A stretch of DNA of 64,000 nt from Bacteroides sp. 51 (GTDB lineage Bacteria; Bacteroidota; Bacteroidia; Bacteroidales; Bacteroidaceae), in assembly GCF_010500965.1 (NCBI RefSeq), contig NZ_QVMI01000001.1:182324-246323 (forward strand), given 5' to 3'. Positions within the stretch are counted from its first letter, which is position 1. Every line of letters starts with the position of its first letter. Under the pieces are notes generated by a model, which searched no databases, was not told where the DNA came from, and worked only from the letters and a program-made list of their open reading frames with translations. Made by a program: the position numbers and the translations under genes. This document shows positions 62,177 through 64,000 of this stretch, in pieces.

Positions 62177-63607
62177 ATGAAAAAGAAACTTTTTTTAGGC
62201 ATGCTTGCCAGTTTTGCTTTATTCTCGTGTGGCGGAAGTGATGATGATCCAAAAGTAGAAGAAACACAGGTTCCCATCTATTTCTCGTCTCAGGTAAATA
62301 TACGTGAAAAATCGAGAGCAACCGATGCAGGATTTGAATCAAACGATCAGATTGGTGTTTACATCACCAAATGGAACGGTAGTACACAAACTTCATTAAA
62401 ATCATCCGGCAATTATGTCGATAATAAACTTTACACCTACTCATCGTCGGGTTTTAGTGCAAGCCCCTTGGCATATTACCCGGAAGACGGAAGCAAGATA
62501 GATGTATATGCATATTATCCATACAGCGAACTATCTTCTTCGACAAATGTATCGTTTACGGTAAAACCTGACCAGTCAACACAATCAGGTTACACAAAGA
62601 GTGATTTAATGACGAGCACAGTTAGCGGACGGTCCACTTCGACCAGCGCGATTCCTCTTACATTTAATCATGCTTTGGCTAAAGTCATAATCAACCTTGA
62701 TTCGAAAACGGTTCCCGCAGGTACGAAAAGCATTACTCTGGAAAACATTTACACAAGCTGCAACTATAATTTAAGCAGTGGCGAATGCTCTACTAAAGGA
62801 AGTAAATCGCAGATCGTGTTAAAAGCCGATGGCACAAACCGGTTTATAGGAGTTTTACCACCACAAACATTTAACTCCGGACAACTTTTAGCTACTATTT
62901 CGATTAACGGTGAACCATACACCTGGAAACCAACCTCGAATGTAAGTTTCGCAAGCAACACAGAGACCGAGTATACATTAGAATTTGAAAACGGAGACGC
63001 GGTAGCATTTACTGCAACGATTAATCCATGGGGAAAACCTAAAATCAACGAAGTGGTTCCTACCGAAATGCAGGAAAAGATCAAAGATTACATGCCTATT
63101 TACAATGGCTCTACGCCTCCCAATGTGATGGGAACTTATCTGTGTAGTCCTAACTATATGATTCATTCTTCTATTCCGGGAGAAACAAATGATGATTACG
63201 ATTTCGCAGATAGATTATTCAGATTCAGCAATCAGAATTTCACGAATAATACGTTAGATTATGACAGTAAACAAGGAGCTGATGGTCAATCGTCTGGTAA
63301 AGGTTACTTCATTAGTGGTTCAGGAGACAACTTTACTGTATTCTTTAATACTACCGGTACAAGTTATGGGATTTCTATTAAAATGGCAACAGTTATATCC
63401 GGAACTAAAACATCGCAAGGCATTAAGAATTATAGATATGCATTCTTAATGTTAGAGAAAGGACCAGACCCAGAAAACAAATTAGTCGAAGTTGGAACTT
63501 TCCGCATATTCAAAGATGAGAACGAACTGGCAAGTAATTCAACCTGGACAAATACCAGAAGCCTTGATTGGGGCACCGGACAATCTATCTATTCGGCAAA
63601 TAAATAA
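62177..63607 (+). CDS. Fimbrillin-family lipoprotein, mosaic paralogue of 56108
   Basis: 476 aa. Lipoprotein signal MKKKLFLGMLASFALFSC followed by GGSDDDP, an acidic surface-export type start. Residues ~30-290 closely match the protein at 56108 (VNIREKSRATDAGFESNDQI, SSSTNVSFTVKPDQSTQSGY), also at the DNA level. The C-terminal ~180 residues (MQEKIKDYMPIYNGSTPPNV, SSGKGYFISGSGDNFTVFFN) are unrelated to the other two fimbrillins. A variable adhesive or tip domain on a shared shaft-type domain is plausible. Confidence 0.9.
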   Translation: MKKKLFLGMLASFALFSCGGSDDDPKVEETQVPIYFSSQVNIREKSRATDAGFESNDQIGVYITKWNGSTQTSLKSSGNYVDNKLYTYSSSGFSASPLAYYPEDGSKIDVYAYYPYSELSSSTNVSFTVKPDQSTQSGYTKSDLMTSTVSGRSTSTSAIPLTFNHALAKVIINLDSKTVPAGTKSITLENIYTSCNYNLSSGECSTKGSKSQIVLKADGTNRFIGVLPPQTFNSGQLLATISINGEPYTWKPTSNVSFASNTETEYTLEFENGDAVAFTATINPWGKPKINEVVPTEMQEKIKDYMPIYNGSTPPNVMGTYLCSPNYMIHSSIPGETNDDYDFADRLFRFSNQNFTNNTLDYDSKQGADGQSSGKGYFISGSGDNFTVFFNTTGTSYGISIKMATVISGTKTSQGIKNYRYAFLMLEKGPDPENKLVEVGTFRIFKDENELASNSTWTNTRSLDWGTGQSIYSANK

Positions 63608-63633
63608 AGATATCAAGCACACTTAATATAAGA

Positions 63634-63665
63634 AAGCCCGTTTGAGAATAAACTCAGACGGGCTT
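63634..63665. terminator. Bidirectional terminator between fimbrillin and sigma copy 3
   Basis: AAGCCCGTTTGAG and CTCAGACGGGCTT form a 13-bp stem (one G-U pair) with a 6-base loop, with T-rich sequence on the right (TTGTTATATAA) and A-rich on the left. It suits both convergent genes. Confidence 0.85.
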
Positions 63666-63731
63666 GTTATATAATAAAGGTTTAGGTTGTATCCTTGAAA
63701 AACAGTCGGAAATTTGATATCGCTACTTTGC

Positions 63732-63780
63732 TCTGCTACCCGCATGGAAACCTGGGTGCAGCGCCTCGCTGCCCTCGCTG
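63732..63780. repeat. GC-rich dispersed repeat directly after sigma copy 3
   Basis: Minus strand, starting at the sigma stop codon: CAGCGAGGGCAGCGAGGCGC, TGCACCCAGGTTTCCATGCG, GGTAGCAGA. Same modules as after copies 1 and 2. Confidence 0.8.
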
Positions 63781-64000
63781 CTAGCGGAAGTCTTTTAGTT
63801 CTTCTTGCAATCTTTGGCGGGTAAAGAAGATACGGCTCTTTACGGTACCCAAAGGCAAGTCTAATTTGTCGGCGATCTCGCGGTATTTGAAACCGGCCAC
63901 GTGCATAGAGAAAGGAACGCGATAATCAGAAGGTAATGCATTTACCACGCGACGCATTTCTTTCAGGTCATAAGCACCCTCGGTGCTTTCGAAACCAGAG
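63781..64000 (-). CDS. ECF sigma factor (copy 3 of three, 5' part outside window)
   Basis: The last 72 codons and stop of a gene that runs off the right edge. Visible protein: SGFESTEGAYDLKEMRRVVN, ALPSDYRVPFSMHVAGFKYR, EIADKLDLPLGTVKSRIFFT, ending QEELKDFR. It is identical in protein to the same part of copy 2; a few silent base differences remain, so it is a true second copy and not an assembly echo. Confidence 0.93.
   Translation of the reverse strand, partial: SGFESTEGAYDLKEMRRVVNALPSDYRVPFSMHVAGFKYREIADKLDLPLGTVKSRIFFTRQRLQEELKDFR

Noticed and set aside
63781-64000. Copy 3 of the sigma gene as an assembly duplicate of copy 2
   Set aside because: Several silent base differences and a different downstream repeat order show a separate copy.
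1-64000. tRNA, rRNA or prophage genes
   Set aside because: I looked for tRNA-like folds and phage structural or integrase genes and found none I could support.

Overview
The window comes from a Bacteroidales gut-type bacterium, most likely Parabacteroides or a close relative (the genus is an inference). Evidence: two SusC/SusD polysaccharide-utilisation loci (PULs), FecI/FecR-type sigma/anti-sigma signalling to a TonB transporter, fimbrillin-family surface lipoproteins, and repeated TAnnTTTG (-7) promoter boxes typical of Bacteroidetes. No rRNA, tRNA or CRISPR array was seen.

Region 1 (1-18.2 kb) is a hexuronate-glycan PUL read leftwards: SusC, SusD, a surface lipoprotein, a GH2 with a malectin-like end, a polysaccharide lyase fused to a GH88 unsaturated-uronyl hydrolase, a second GH2, then UxuB and UxuA (partial) for cytoplasmic fructuronate/mannonate metabolism. 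A divergent membrane-spanning one-component regulator (15378-18218) faces it. Together they can cut a uronate-rich polymer, remove the unsaturated end sugar, release neutral or uronic residues and feed glucuronate into central metabolism.

Region 2 (18.2-34.3 kb) is mostly housekeeping: DEAD-box helicase, periplasmic tyrosine phosphatase, PfkB-type kinase, SIS isomerase, LOG protein, M16 peptidase, a DUF5009-type membrane protein, a TPR-membrane-HTH regulator, fumarase C, a GH30/GH5 pair (probably beta-glucan directed) and PdxB. Region 3 (34.3-42.6 kb) is a second SusCD pair controlled by FecI/FecR-like proteins, followed by a fragment of a hybrid two-component regulator. Region 4 (43.2-49.9 kb) holds an ECF sigma gene, purN, acpP-fabF-rnc, pfkA and a GH3-family enzyme.

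Region 5 (50.5-63.9 kb) is the most unusual part. A leftward operon encodes an exported caspase-like protease, an ECF sigma factor, a single-pass anti-sigma-like protein with a periplasmic TPR-like domain, and an exported TPR-CHAT protease. A rightward operon facing it encodes a possible winged-helix protein, a fimbrillin, a TRL-like lipoprotein, two unknown exported proteins and an SH3b protein. This resembles a protease/anti-sigma/sigma switch. Beyond it are two more fimbrillins, one a mosaic of the first, flanked by two near-identical copies of the sigma gene found at 43.2 kb.

Intergenic DNA is rich in structured repeats: REPIN-like pairs built on GGCGGTTCGCGAACCGCC; a GC-rich repeat directly after all three sigma copies; and, at four sites, tandem arrays with a 22-23 bp period made of short palindromes plus fixed-length variable spacers. 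One pair of these arrays sits in a ~300-bp dispersed element with conserved flanking sequence.
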